A stretch of DNA of 64,000 nt, from positions 33,737 to 97,736 of the forward strand of contig CAZZHH010000004.1 in assembly GCA_964653595.1 (NCBI GenBank), written 5' to 3'. Position numbers and translations under genes: made by a program. Shown here piece by piece: positions 54,101 to 62,184 of this stretch. The DNA comes from JBAXTE01 sp964653595 (GTDB lineage: Bacteria; Bacteroidota; Bacteroidia; Bacteroidales; WCHB1-69). Below the pieces are notes generated by a model that was not told the DNA's origin, made no database searches, and saw nothing but the letters and a program-made list of their open reading frames with translations. Each line of letters opens with the position of its first letter. Within the stretch, counting starts at the first letter, position 1.

Positions 54101-55584
54101 ACATGACCAAAAAATACTTTTTGAGCATATTTACCATCAATTTTTGAATTCTCAAATATGTAATTTTTATATTCTATATACTTTATATTCCCAGAAATAT
54201 TTATATCAATTGAATTCTGATTTAAACCACTTCCTTTAACATTAGTATTTAATGCAATGTTCTTAAGACCACTTTTAGGAGCCAACTTTGAAACGTCAAA
54301 TCCGTCACTATAAACAGTTGCCTCATAGTTAACTTTTCCATTCTTTGTAAAGTAATCGACATTTATATTTGCATCTCCCGCAGTTGTATTCATATTTATG
54401 GTGGATTTTGCTTTATTTAAAGTCCCTAGAAAACTTGCAGTTGCATTAATTTTATGAAAGGAATTAAATTGATTTGGAATTTTTAATGTTGGAATATTTA
54501 GATTTCGAATATCACTAATGTTAGACACAAATTCAATTAACTTACCGTCAATTCTTAACAGGGTCGGATTGGTAATATTTTTAAATTTACCAACAAGGGA
54601 AAGAGAAGATTTATCTCCAAATTTTAAAATAAACTGTTGAATGTTAATACTATTTAGAACACCATTCATTTTAGCTTTAAGCCTTAACTTTAATTTTGGA
54701 ATTATCTTTTTTGGAGTAAAAAAGGAGATATCTTTCGTATTTATATTGGCATCTAAAATTTCTATATTAAGCTTTACTTTATTCAAAAAATCTTTCAAAT
54801 CTTCAGGCCCATTAAAGGAGATTTTTGAATTTGCAAATATTTTTGAATTTGGAGTTTGCAACTCCATCATTTTTAATTCCAACAAACCTTTTTTAAACAA
54901 AAAATCACCACTGAGTTTTTTTATCCAAAAACCACTACTATCAATAAAAGATAAGTTATTGATTTTCACTTTTAAGGTATCCTTTATTATCGAAAGGTTT
55001 GAAAATTCGGCATTAATCTTTGAAACCTTTAAATGATTGAAATCAATATTCTCACCACCTAAATAATTAATTTTATGATAGTTATCGTAACAAAATTGTG
55101 CATTATTTAACCTAATTTGTTGTACCTGAACACTCCATTTATTTTGTTTAGAAACAGTATCTTTTGAAGCAAAATATTGTATTAAAAAATCTAGGTTTAT
55201 TTTATTATCAGAAGCGTATTTTTTTAAAAAAAACTTGGGTGACAAAAGAGAAAGTTTTTTAATAGAAATATTTTTCTTAAATAGTGAGAGTGAAGATATT
55301 GAAACATCTATCTTATCTGCTTCAATCATAGGATTCAAATGTTGATCTGATATATACACATTTTTTAATTGAACTTTTAAAGATGGAGTGATGGAAATTT
55401 TTTCGATGGTCACCTTGGCATTCAATTCTTCAGATAAAAAAGATGCAACTCGCTGACCTATCATCGTTTGAATCGTAGGAATCATCAAAAGTAAGAACAA
55501 TACCAATAAGTCGAAAAGAATAGCTACTATCGAACTTATGGCAATTGTCCCTATTTTTTTTATAATTTTGCGTTTCAAAATCAA
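51109..55584 (-). CDS. TamB/DUF490-like translocation and assembly module protein
   Basis: The 1491-residue protein has one N-terminal membrane anchor (about 17-38) followed by a long, almost pure beta-strand region, as in AsmA/TamB proteins that form a periplasm-spanning groove. The C-terminal 400 residues carry the TamB (DUF490) signature with GGSLHGSGSGNIRMNVNTKG, AEIDIKAKYPVL and TGNG-like LNQFEPT segments. TamB-like proteins carry lipids between the membranes and, in proteobacteria, help the TamA barrel. The gene starts with TTG at 55584 (a second TTG lies at 55578); there is no ATG before the anchor. Its start is four bases from that of the divergent tsaD. Confidence 0.9.
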   Translation of the reverse strand: MILKRKIIKKIGTIAISSIVAILFDLLVLFLLLMIPTIQTMIGQRVASFLSEELNAKVTIEKISITPSLKVQLKNVYISDQHLNPMIEADKIDVSISSLSLFKKNISIKKLSLLSPKFFLKKYASDNKINLDFLIQYFASKDTVSKQNKWSVQVQQIRLNNAQFCYDNYHKINYLGGENIDFNHLKVSKINAEFSNLSIIKDTLKVKINNLSFIDSSGFWIKKLSGDFLFKKGLLELKMMELQTPNSKIFANSKISFNGPEDLKDFLNKVKLNIEILDANINTKDISFFTPKKIIPKLKLRLKAKMNGVLNSINIQQFILKFGDKSSLSLVGKFKNITNPTLLRIDGKLIEFVSNISDIRNLNIPTLKIPNQFNSFHKINATASFLGTLNKAKSTINMNTTAGDANINVDYFTKNGKVNYEATVYSDGFDVSKLAPKSGLKNIALNTNVKGSGLNQNSIDINISGNIKYIEYKNYIFENSKIDGKYAQKVFFGHVLIDDPMLFLDFNGTVDYSKKSPSYQFFADVDHAKLSALQIVNRDPNSSLSTRMNASITGSKFDDFVGQIVFYNTKYYENNRNYSIDNIDLVSENDEMGYRSILLKSDWIDMSMNGKFDMSDLSSSFNFIVKKYLPSYAPERSLLNNVVSLNTKSQKNYNFEKLAPNIERRFLSFNVNIKESDPISVLFMPKLRAKGNTKLTGYFNTITQHLDFKVNTDSLLVGSMGFKEIHLMGASKDSLLNIWLECKEFLWSKKDTFLFSNIKFASTLKNDSLIYSIGWNSNNHFDQQSLLNGKLIFGKSPFLNGSFTSANIYANDSIWHIDPNNSFFVNKNEFDISNLRCYSNEKQVLIDGAASKNPDDIILVKLLNFNISEVDTWSNHRNFDLDGIINGEVELSRIFDKFSIIINMKVLGLGLNSQKLGNANVVSAWDERKNGLFVNIDALYRGNKGETKPVSIQGYFYPKNQKLEMDAEILNLKLAIIEPYLKTLFYRVDGLASGKLKIIGTINRPQIAGKIKLMRTVIGVNYLNTEYTINQEIELQHNRILFDSVVATDGHFKTGVINGWVSHNDFKNFKLDVSLKLLNLMAMNTTRSMNDLFYGKGYGTGMVRIYGEAPNIVIDAQVETNENTDVSVPINFNTVVDKSSYINFVSVKQNKQIERKNTFVDLGLSINMLFNVTPEAKFHVFLDPSTGGSLHGSGSGNIRMNVNTKGDFAMFGTFVVSKGQYEMKLKDVVNKTFKIEEGGTVYWNGDPSDAEIDIKAKYPVLTSISSLLALDSSTSNSYSRKINVMSVVKLSGKLLNPNVKFGIELPNVDNATSSMIFNAIDTTNDQNMIRQTFSLLVLNQFEPTISNQNANIVGNGLGMSTMELLSTQVSNYISQKIKDLNLSFNYKTADQVTTEEYQIAITKAFLNDRLVIEGSMSAGGQSKAYQNPNNIAGDVIVEAKITPDGKWRTKVYNISNSNIYTYQNAPYIQGVGFVYRVDFNKLSDLVNKKKK
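55563..55570 (+). promoter_or_regulatory. -7 promoter element for tsaD, inside the tamB-like 5' end
   Basis: TAATTTTG matches TAnnTTTG, with a TTG at 55545-55547 fifteen bases before it, and the tsaD ATG is 18 bases downstream. All of it lies in the first codons of the divergent tamB-like gene. Confidence 0.45.
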
Positions 55585-55588
55585 TCGA

Positions 55589-56608
55589 ATGAGTTTTTAT
55601 ATATTAGGTATCGAGTCTTCTTGTGATGACACTTCTGCTTCTGTCCTCTGCGATAATGTATTATTATCGAACGTGATTGCTTCACAAAAAGTACACCAAA
55701 AATTCGGTGGTGTCGTTCCGGAGTTGGCATCGCGAGCACATCAGCAAAATATCATTCCCGTGGTCGATACGGCTATTAAAGAAGCAAATATAACAAAAAA
55801 TCAGTTAAGTGCGATTGCTTTTACACGAGGACCAGGATTATTAGGTTCATTATTGGTTGGAACTTCCTTTGCAAAAGCACTGTCGATGTCACTCAATGTA
55901 CCACTGATTGAGGTAGATCACATGCAAGGACATATTTTAGCTCATTTTGTTCAATATCCTAACAATCCTCAAAAAACACCAAAGTTCCCATTCCTTTGTC
56001 TGACGGTATCGGGCGGACACACCCAAATTTCCATTGTAAAAGACTTCTTTGAGATGGAAATCATCGGCAGTACTATCGATGATGCCGCTGGCGAAGCATT
56101 CGACAAAGCCGCAAAAATATTGGGACTACCCTATCCAGGTGGACCGCTGATTGACAAATACGGCAAAGAGGGAAATCCAAAAGCATTCAAATTCTCGGAA
56201 GCGAACATGCCGGAACTGAATTTCAGTTTCAGCGGCCTCAAGACCTCTTTCCTCTATTTTGTTCGTGACAAACTCAAAGAGAACGAATCATTCATTGAAG
56301 AAAATTTGGCTGATTTATGCGCCTCCATTCAACATGCGATTGTGGAAAGTCTGGCGAAAAAAGTCCTGCTGGCCACCCAACAATACAACATTAAAACCAT
56401 CGCCGTGGCAGGAGGTGTTTCGGCAAACTCATATTTAAGAAACCGTTTAGTTGAAATGGGCAAAACACATAATTTAGAGGTATTTATCCCTCCGTTTGAG
56501 TTTACCACCGACAATGCCGCCATGATTGCCATTGCCGGATATTACAAGTTTATCAAAGGAGAGTTTGCCTCGCAAGGGGTTCGTCCTTATACACGCCAAG
56601 GACAATAA
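55589..56608 (+). CDS. tsaD: tRNA N6-adenosine threonylcarbamoyltransferase subunit TsaD
   Basis: I start at MSFYILGIESSCDDT (339 residues); the 17 codons upstream overlap the tamB-like gene and precede the nearly invariant ESSCDDT start. ASKHA-fold ATP-binding motifs GIESSCDDTS and GVSANSYLR are clear, as are VSGGHTQ and the metal-binding His pair in DHMQGHILAHF near 107-117. It forms the t6A modification at A37 of ANN-decoding tRNAs with TsaB and TsaE, which are not in this window. The second half is richer in G+C (43-47% in two lines counted) than neighbouring genes. Confidence 0.97.
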   Translation: MSFYILGIESSCDDTSASVLCDNVLLSNVIASQKVHQKFGGVVPELASRAHQQNIIPVVDTAIKEANITKNQLSAIAFTRGPGLLGSLLVGTSFAKALSMSLNVPLIEVDHMQGHILAHFVQYPNNPQKTPKFPFLCLTVSGGHTQISIVKDFFEMEIIGSTIDDAAGEAFDKAAKILGLPYPGGPLIDKYGKEGNPKAFKFSEANMPELNFSFSGLKTSFLYFVRDKLKENESFIEENLADLCASIQHAIVESLAKKVLLATQQYNIKTIAVAGGVSANSYLRNRLVEMGKTHNLEVFIPPFEFTTDNAAMIAIAGYYKFIKGEFASQGVRPYTRQGQ

Positions 56609-56659
56609 TCATTAAGAATACTTAAATTTACTAAATACTAACCTGATTTTATAACAAAA

Positions 56660-57259
56660 ATGAATGAATCTTTCAATTCTATTGAGTTTTTCACCAAATA
56701 TGCAAGCGAAACTCATCGTAGTATTAAAAGTTACGAATTAGAGATTCCAGTGACAGCGTTTAACAAAATTGCATTGTCAAAAAGACACATTAGTATCCCC
56801 TACGACCAAAACAAGGAGTTATTTTTACTTTGTTACAACAATCCTCAAAATTTTTCAAAACATCCCTTTTATTGTGGTATATTTTTTCAAAGTATAGTTT
56901 TTATAGAGCATGAGCTTACCATAAAAAAACTTTTTTTCATCGACCGAATAAATCCATTTAATTTCACTAAACATAGATTTAAAACCAACACATCTTTTGA
57001 TTCAAAAGTGATTATCGAAACTAACGATGAGTCTGAGCCCTTATGGATTTTGAATCATGAATTGCAAAAATTCATCCTTGAATTGTTCGAAATTGACCAG
57101 CGCATAACGATTGGACTTAATTTAATCCATCCCGATTATGAAGAATCATTGCTTGGAAAATCTACATTTGGAATATTTATCGACGATTGGATTTTTGATA
57201 CAAAAAAGATTGAAAAGCTTTTTGAAATAGCATTACGATTAAAAAAAATAATAAAATAG
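56660..57259 (+). CDS. Hypothetical protein of unknown function
   Basis: This 199-residue protein has no signal peptide, no membrane segment and no motif I recognise. It is Phe-, Ile- and Lys-rich with mixed alpha/beta character; the middle contains several His and Cys (YCGIFFQSIVFIEHE near 74-88), which are not in a metal-binding pattern. Codon use fits the region. It lies 51 bases after tsaD and could be co-transcribed. It ends before a strong bidirectional hairpin and faces a convergent FKBP gene. Confidence 0.6.
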   Translation: MNESFNSIEFFTKYASETHRSIKSYELEIPVTAFNKIALSKRHISIPYDQNKELFLLCYNNPQNFSKHPFYCGIFFQSIVFIEHELTIKKLFFIDRINPFNFTKHRFKTNTSFDSKVIIETNDESEPLWILNHELQKFILELFEIDQRITIGLNLIHPDYEESLLGKSTFGIFIDDWIFDTKKIEKLFEIALRLKKIIK

Positions 57260-57360
57260 ATTTGGCAAACTATCTAACAATTACTCAAACATGAATTCAT
57301 AGAATATAAAAATAACCGATGAATAATTAGTTTAACAGAGACAAAAAAATATAATACAAA

Positions 57361-57404
57361 AAAGCATAAAAAAAGGAGTCCAAAAACTCCTTTTTTTATG
57401 CTTT
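57361..57404. terminator. Long perfect bidirectional terminator hairpin
   Basis: A 19-bp perfect stem (AAAGCATAAAAAAAGGAGT at 57361-57379 with its complement at 57386-57404) around a CCAAAA loop. With A- and T-runs in both arms it can end both the unknown-protein gene and the convergent FKBP gene, whose stop is 13 bases away. Confidence 0.9.
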
Positions 57405-57417
57405 AAATGCTATAAGC

Positions 57418-58305
57418 TTATTTAAAATCGATTAATTCTACATCAAAAACCAATGGAGTGAATGGTGGAATTGCGTCTGGAGCACCATTTTCGCCATAAG
57501 CAATAGCGGATGGAAGTATAATTACCGCTTTAGCACCTTTATTCATAAGTAACAAAGCTTCATCCCAACCAGGAATAACTTGTTGTTGTCCAACTACAAA
57601 TTCAAATGGTTTTCTACCTTCAGAAGTATCGAAGATTTTTCCATCCATCAACTTTCCAGTATAGTTTACAACTACTTTTTGACCAGCAACTACTTTGGGA
57701 CCAGTACCTTTTGATTTCTCAACATAGTACAAACCAGATTTTGTAGGACGAACAGTAATGTTATTTTCTTTCACATATTTAGCAATCAACTCAGGCTCTT
57801 GAGCTTTATTTTTTTTAATAAGTTCTTCGTATTGAGCGCGTGCTTCAGCCATCTCTTTTTCAAAAACAGCTTTAGGTTTGATATCGGTAATTTTAATTTC
57901 AAACTTCAACATCGTTTCAGAAGTAATATAAGCTGGCAGTTGTTGAGCACGAGCAGTTTTTACAAAAAAGGAATCTGCTTTGATAATAAAAGAAGCACTA
58001 TCTCCTTTATGCATCATGGCTAATCCTTCAAAAAGGTCGCCTTTAAAATCTGATTCTTTTAGCAACAACATAAAAGGAGTTGGGCGTGTACGAGAATCTT
58101 CAATAACGGAATCCGTTTCTGCAATTTTGTATATTAATGTCATGGTTAATAGATCTCCCATTACAGGTTTAGTTTCTTTGTCGTTTTGGACATAAAACTT
58201 ATAGAATAATCCATTATCAGACTCCTTGTATCCACTATACTTCGCACAAGAAGTAATCGATAAAATCAATGCCGAAGCGATGAATAAGATTGTGTTTTTT
58301 TTCAT
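57418..58305 (-). CDS. FKBP-type peptidyl-prolyl isomerase lipoprotein
   Basis: The 295-residue lipoprotein (acylated Cys20 in SITSCAKY) has two parts. An N-terminal FKBP-like domain (about 40-135) looks degenerate. A full FKBP domain follows (about 190-295): VVNYTGKLMDGKIFDTSEGRKPFEF, VIPGWDEALLLMNKGAKAV, PSAIAYGENGAPDAIPPFTPLVF. It is predicted to be periplasmic-facing and membrane-anchored, catalysing cis-trans isomerisation of prolyl bonds. It lies 33 bases after another FKBP lipoprotein gene, so the two form a pair. Confidence 0.92.
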   Translation of the reverse strand: MKKNTILFIASALILSITSCAKYSGYKESDNGLFYKFYVQNDKETKPVMGDLLTMTLIYKIAETDSVIEDSRTRPTPFMLLLKESDFKGDLFEGLAMMHKGDSASFIIKADSFFVKTARAQQLPAYITSETMLKFEIKITDIKPKAVFEKEMAEARAQYEELIKKNKAQEPELIAKYVKENNITVRPTKSGLYYVEKSKGTGPKVVAGQKVVVNYTGKLMDGKIFDTSEGRKPFEFVVGQQQVIPGWDEALLLMNKGAKAVIILPSAIAYGENGAPDAIPPFTPLVFDVELIDFK

Positions 58306-58338
58306 TTGTTGACTTGTTTAATTGTTGATATTAATTAT

Positions 58339-58866
58339 TTATTTTTTTTTCACATTTACTACTTTAATTTTCATGACGATAGGAATTCTTTGTCGAATTT
58401 TATCTCCATCACCTGCAATGCCATAAGCAAGATGCGAGGGTATAACAAGATGAGCCTTATCGCCATTAGACATTAACTTAAGAACTTCATCAAGAGCTTG
58501 AATTTCATTACTTTTGTCAATTTTTATAACTTTTGGCCCACTTTCGTTTGAGGAGTACAATAATTCCCCATTTATCGAAAATGTTTGATAATCAATGGTA
58601 ACGATGTCCTCACTTTGGATAATTTGTCCGTTCCCGTTTTTTGTGATATTATACCTAAGTCCAGTTTCTGATTTTTCAACTTTCAACTGTTGTCTTTTGA
58701 TATACAAGTTAATATCTTCATCTTCCACACGAACCGCATTTTGATTAGCTATTACTAGAGGTTCAGCAACTTTCTTTTCGTCGAAGGTTTTTTTCACTTT
58801 CTTTTCAGAATTTGAGCATGAAATTGTGAAGAATGCAAAAAAAATAAGGAATAGCCAATATCTCAT
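58339..58866 (-). CDS. FKBP-type peptidyl-prolyl isomerase lipoprotein (GldI-like)
   Basis: I start at MRYWLFLIFF (175 residues), the first ATG and the start of a lipoprotein signal peptide (acylated Cys17 in FTISCSNS). An in-frame TTG eight codons earlier is less likely. The FKBP domain fills the rest: VTIDYQTFSINGELLYSS, EIQALDEVLKLMSNGDKAHLV, PSHLAYGIAGDGDKI. The layout recalls GldI, the gliding-linked isomerase of flavobacteria, but no other gld gene is present, so this is a shared FKBP lipoprotein pattern and not proof of gliding. Confidence 0.85.
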   Translation of the reverse strand: MRYWLFLIFFAFFTISCSNSEKKVKKTFDEKKVAEPLVIANQNAVRVEDEDINLYIKRQQLKVEKSETGLRYNITKNGNGQIIQSEDIVTIDYQTFSINGELLYSSNESGPKVIKIDKSNEIQALDEVLKLMSNGDKAHLVIPSHLAYGIAGDGDKIRQRIPIVMKIKVVNVKKK

Positions 58867-58928
58867 TAAAATTTTTATTTTATCTGCCAATTATGGATTT
58901 TTTGTTATTAAACTATGCATAAAAAATC

Positions 58929-59963
58929 TTAAGACAAAGAGTTTATTATTTCTTCTTTATACAAAGGTAATAAATTTTCGAATTTTGCAATCACCTCTTC
59001 TAACGTCCCAGTAGTATCAGCACCAGAAGCATTTTTATGCCCTCCGCCAGAGAAATGGGTGCGAGCAAATAGGTTTACATCAAAGTTACCTTTTGAACGA
59101 AATGAGATTCTGATTCGGTCATCGCGCTCGGTAAACAATGCTGTGAATGCCACCACATCGATAGATAGGCCATAATTGACAACCCCTTCGGTATCTCCTA
59201 CTTTATGTTTAAACAATTTTAGTTCATCTTTACTGAGAGAAATGTAAGAAGTTCCGAATTCTGGAAATACCACCAGTTTGTTATTGATAGAATGTCCTAA
59301 TAATCGCAATCTATTTTCGGAATAAGTATTATACACCTTTTGATGAATGATATCTACTTCTACGCCAGTAGCGACAAGGTCTGCCACAACTAAATAGGTT
59401 TCTGAAGAGTTACAAGAATAGCTAAAAGAGCCAGTATCTGTCATGATTCCAACGTACAAAGCAGTAGCAATATCTTTATCAAGGAGGGATAAATCATCAT
59501 TTTCTTTCATTAATTCATACACAAGTTCTGATGTAGAAGATGCTGATTGGGTAGATATTTCTATCTTTGAAAAAGGTTCAGGTTGAAGATGATGGTCGAT
59601 CATTACGATGGGGGCTTTCGCATTCTGTAATAAATCGCCTATAAATACGCCTGCTCGTTGAAATGCGTTAAAATCAAGCACAAAGATAAGATCAGCATTT
59701 TGATAAACTTTTTTGGCTATATGAGGTCGTTCCGTAGCATTTACAATGAGGGAGGCACTAGGCATCCACTTTAAAAAGGAAGGAAAAACGTTAGGCGCTA
59801 CAACCGTGTTTTTGATGCCTAACTTATTTAAATACAAGCTTAATCCCAGAGAAGCACCTATAGCATCACCATCTGGGTTAATATGCATTTGAATTACTAC
59901 ATTTTTTTTCCCAGAGAGGATACTTTTAGCTTGAAGAAAGATAGATTTATCCAATTGTAACAT
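58929..59963 (-). CDS. DHH/DHHA1 phosphoesterase (NrnA-like oligoribonuclease/pAp phosphatase)
   Basis: I start at MLQLDKSIFLQ (344 residues); the 15 upstream codons overlap ribH. The DHH domain shows HINPDGDAIGASLG near 27-40, LDFNAF, MIDHHLQPEP and MTDTGSFSYS; the DHHA1 part ends with HFSGGGHKNASGA near 315-327. NrnA-type enzymes break down short RNA fragments and dephosphorylate 3'-phosphoadenosine-5'-phosphate using Mn2+. Assignment to NrnA in particular rests on length and domain order. It starts 5 bases after ribH, which makes co-transcription very likely. Confidence 0.9.
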   Translation of the reverse strand: MLQLDKSIFLQAKSILSGKKNVVIQMHINPDGDAIGASLGLSLYLNKLGIKNTVVAPNVFPSFLKWMPSASLIVNATERPHIAKKVYQNADLIFVLDFNAFQRAGVFIGDLLQNAKAPIVMIDHHLQPEPFSKIEISTQSASSTSELVYELMKENDDLSLLDKDIATALYVGIMTDTGSFSYSCNSSETYLVVADLVATGVEVDIIHQKVYNTYSENRLRLLGHSINNKLVVFPEFGTSYISLSKDELKLFKHKVGDTEGVVNYGLSIDVVAFTALFTERDDRIRISFRSKGNFDVNLFARTHFSGGGHKNASGADTTGTLEEVIAKFENLLPLYKEEIINSLS

Positions 59964-59968
59964 AATCT

Positions 59969-60463
59969 TTAACCTAAAGAACGTTCTAAGGCCAACATTT
60001 TTAGGCAAGCTACAGCAGCTTCTACGCCTTTGTTACCGTGTTTACCACCAGCTCTCTCTTTAGCTTGCTCCATGTTATTGGTTGTTAACACCCCAAAAAT
60101 AATTGGCGAATTATAATCTAAAGAGACACGCATTACGCCATTAGCAACAGCGTCGCAGATAAAATCGAAATGGCGTGTTTCTCCTTGAATAACACAACCC
60201 AAGCAGATTACAGCATCTAATTCAGAGTCCGCTTCTAACATCATTTGAGCAGCGGTAGGTAATTCGAAGCTGCCTGGAGCGTACTTAATGCGAATATTTT
60301 TTTGTGGCAACCCTTGGTTTACCAGAGTTTCAATTGCACCATCCCTTAATGCAAAAGTGATTTCAGGGTTCCATTCTGAAATCACAATTGCTATTTGCCA
60401 ATCTCCGGCTTTTGGTATGTCATTAGGATGATATTCTGAAAGATTTTTTTTCTTTTCAGCCAT
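59969..60463 (-). CDS. ribH: 6,7-dimethyl-8-ribityllumazine synthase (riboflavin synthesis)
   Basis: The 164-residue enzyme is of the usual length for the icosahedral type. Motifs: IVISEWNPEIT near 30-40, APGSFELPTAAQ near 62-73, and LGCVIQGETRHFDFICDAVANG near 88-109 with the catalytic His. It condenses an aminopyrimidine and dihydroxybutanone phosphate in the penultimate step of riboflavin synthesis. Other rib genes are not in this window. It begins 8 bases after the TPR membrane protein gene and ends 5 bases before the DHH gene. Confidence 0.96.
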   Translation of the reverse strand: MAEKKKNLSEYHPNDIPKAGDWQIAIVISEWNPEITFALRDGAIETLVNQGLPQKNIRIKYAPGSFELPTAAQMMLEADSELDAVICLGCVIQGETRHFDFICDAVANGVMRVSLDYNSPIIFGVLTTNNMEQAKERAGGKHGNKGVEAAVACLKMLALERSLG

Positions 60464-60471
60464 CGAGTATA

Positions 60472-61173
60472 TTATTTGTTTAATTTAGCTTTTGCTCTAG
60501 CTATATATTTATCAATTTCTTGTCCCTCTCCACTACGACTATGTTCTTTTTTAATGATTTCATAGTTCTTAAGGGCATCTTCCCATTTGTTTTGCATTTC
60601 ATACACCAAACCTGCTCGCATCAAATATAAAGGTGTAGTAAAAGCGTTTTTGGATTCATCCGATGCTTTTTTGTAATAGCTTAATGCATTTTCTTGATCA
60701 TTTTTTTCCAAATAAGCGTCTCCGATAAGACCATTAGCCAATGAAGAAACGATTAAATCTTCCCCGTCAAACTCTTTTAAACGTTCAATTGCATTGTCAA
60801 ATTCGCCTTTTTGCATATAAATAACCCCAAGATAGTAATTGGCTAAATTTCCTGCATCTGTAGAAGAATATTCATCGGCAATAGCTAAGAAACCCATATT
60901 TACTCCATCCCCATTCATGGCTTTGGTTAATGAGTCAGCTTCAAAATATCGTTGAGCCATAAACATAGCAGCTTGAGCTTCACGATTTTTAGGTTCTTTT
61001 ACAAAACGCACATATGCGAATACAAGAACAATTACTAAAGCAATACCTCCTACAATACTCAATATGGTTTTGTAGTGATTTTCTAAAAATTGCTCTGAAC
61101 GATTAAGCATTGATTCTACTGCAATAATCTTCTCTTCCGTTTTTTCTATGTTTTTTTCTTTGTTGTTTGCCAT
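60472..61173 (-). CDS. TPR-repeat inner-membrane protein
   Basis: The 233-residue protein has a charged N-terminal cytoplasmic stretch, one membrane helix (about 37-57) and TPR repeats at about 110-220 (YYLGVIYMQKGEFDNAIERL, LIGDAYLEKNDQENALSYYKKA, RAGLVYEMQNKWEDALKNYE). This resembles YfgM-type proteins, which sit on the periplasmic side and help chaperone secreted proteins, but no specific family is assigned. It is the first gene of a run with ribH (8-base gap) and the DHH phosphoesterase. Confidence 0.82.
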   Translation of the reverse strand: MANNKEKNIEKTEEKIIAVESMLNRSEQFLENHYKTILSIVGGIALVIVLVFAYVRFVKEPKNREAQAAMFMAQRYFEADSLTKAMNGDGVNMGFLAIADEYSSTDAGNLANYYLGVIYMQKGEFDNAIERLKEFDGEDLIVSSLANGLIGDAYLEKNDQENALSYYKKASDESKNAFTTPLYLMRAGLVYEMQNKWEDALKNYEIIKKEHSRSGEGQEIDKYIARAKAKLNK

Positions 61174-61204
61174 AAAGCTATTTATAAAAATTAGATTTGG
61201 AGTG

Positions 61205-61212
61205 CAAATTTA
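61205..61212 (-). promoter_or_regulatory. -7 promoter element for the TPR-ribH-DHH operon
   Basis: The minus strand reads TAAATTTG, matching TAnnTTTG, 31 bases upstream of the ATG at 61173. No -33 box at the expected distance. Confidence 0.4.
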
Positions 61213-61305
61213 CATTTTAATTTGGAATTTCAATAATAATATTAAAACAAATTACACACAAAAAAATGTTAATAGTAAATAAATCATCCTTGAACTGACG
61301 ATTTT

Positions 61306-62166
61306 TTATAATTTACACCAACGAAATGTTTGTGATAAAATTTGATAAACAAGTTTTGCAGCAGCCAAATCAGAAGATTTTTCAGCGGGGTTTGGACATA
61401 GTTCCACCACATCAAAACCCACGATTCGACACCTTTGATTTACCAATTTTATTAAATCACTCACTTGCCACCACGACAATCCACCAGGCTCAGGAGTGCC
61501 CGTACTTGGAATTTCGGAAGGATCAAACCCATCCAAATCAATGGAAATATATACATTTTCACTCAAGCGAGAGACTACGTCAATAATCCAATTAGAGCTA
61601 TTTCTAATCTCATGAGCAAAAAACATATTTTCGCGAATCATATTTGGTTTCTCTTCAATACACATGCTTCTGATGCCTACCTGCACTACGTTGCAATGTT
61701 CTTGGGCTCTGCGCATCACACAAGCATGGTTATACTCAGAGCCATGATAATCGTCCCGCAAATCCGCATGAGCATCAATTTGAAGAACCGTTAAGTTATT
61801 ATATTTTTCAGAAAAAGCTCGGATTACGCCACAACTAACAGAATGTTCACCTCCAATAGTGACTATATATTTATCGTCGCTCAAAATCTCTTTTGCTTTT
61901 TGATATACAGATTCTACCATTGCTTCTGGCGAAGCAAAATCAAACAATGGATTAGCAGTGTGAATTCCATGCTTATATACTTCTGTTTCGGTCTCAATAT
62001 CATATAGTTCAATACTATCTGATGCATCAATGATCGCTTGAGGTCCTTTATCCGCACCCTTTACCCATGTACTAGTGCCATCATAAGGTACTGGCAAAAT
62101 TACAATTTTAGATGTATCGTATTGAGAAAACTCTTCCGGCATGTCGCCATAAAACTTTTTGATCAT
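61306..62166 (-). CDS. speB: Agmatinase (ureohydrolase family)
   Basis: The 286-residue protein has the two-manganese ureohydrolase site: GGEHSVS near 108-114, DAHADLRD near 130-137, and SIDLDGFDP near 206-214, followed by STGTPEPGG. The last Gly-rich motif is shared by agmatinases and formiminoglutamases. It converts agmatine to putrescine and urea. It begins 18 bases after the arginine decarboxylase gene, which makes agmatine, so agmatinase is favoured over arginase. The pair gives a complete arginine-to-putrescine route. Confidence 0.93.
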   Translation of the reverse strand: MIKKFYGDMPEEFSQYDTSKIVILPVPYDGTSTWVKGADKGPQAIIDASDSIELYDIETETEVYKHGIHTANPLFDFASPEAMVESVYQKAKEILSDDKYIVTIGGEHSVSCGVIRAFSEKYNNLTVLQIDAHADLRDDYHGSEYNHACVMRRAQEHCNVVQVGIRSMCIEEKPNMIRENMFFAHEIRNSSNWIIDVVSRLSENVYISIDLDGFDPSEIPSTGTPEPGGLSWWQVSDLIKLVNQRCRIVGFDVVELCPNPAEKSSDLAAAKLVYQILSQTFRWCKL

Positions 62167-62184
62167 AAATTCAAAAAAACTTAA

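Noticed and set aside
54641..55036. 131-codon plus-strand ORF inside the tamB-like gene
   Set aside because: It lies fully antisense to a long coding region; the product is a low-complexity mix of Phe, Ile and Lys, as expected from reading AT-rich coding DNA on the wrong strand.
58339..58866. Naming the FKBP lipoprotein gldI
   Set aside because: The layout is similar, but no other gliding gene is in the window and the FKBP lipoprotein pattern is shared widely.
61465..61794. 109-codon plus-strand ORF within speB
   Set aside because: Antisense to the metal-binding motifs of agmatinase; no domain of its own.
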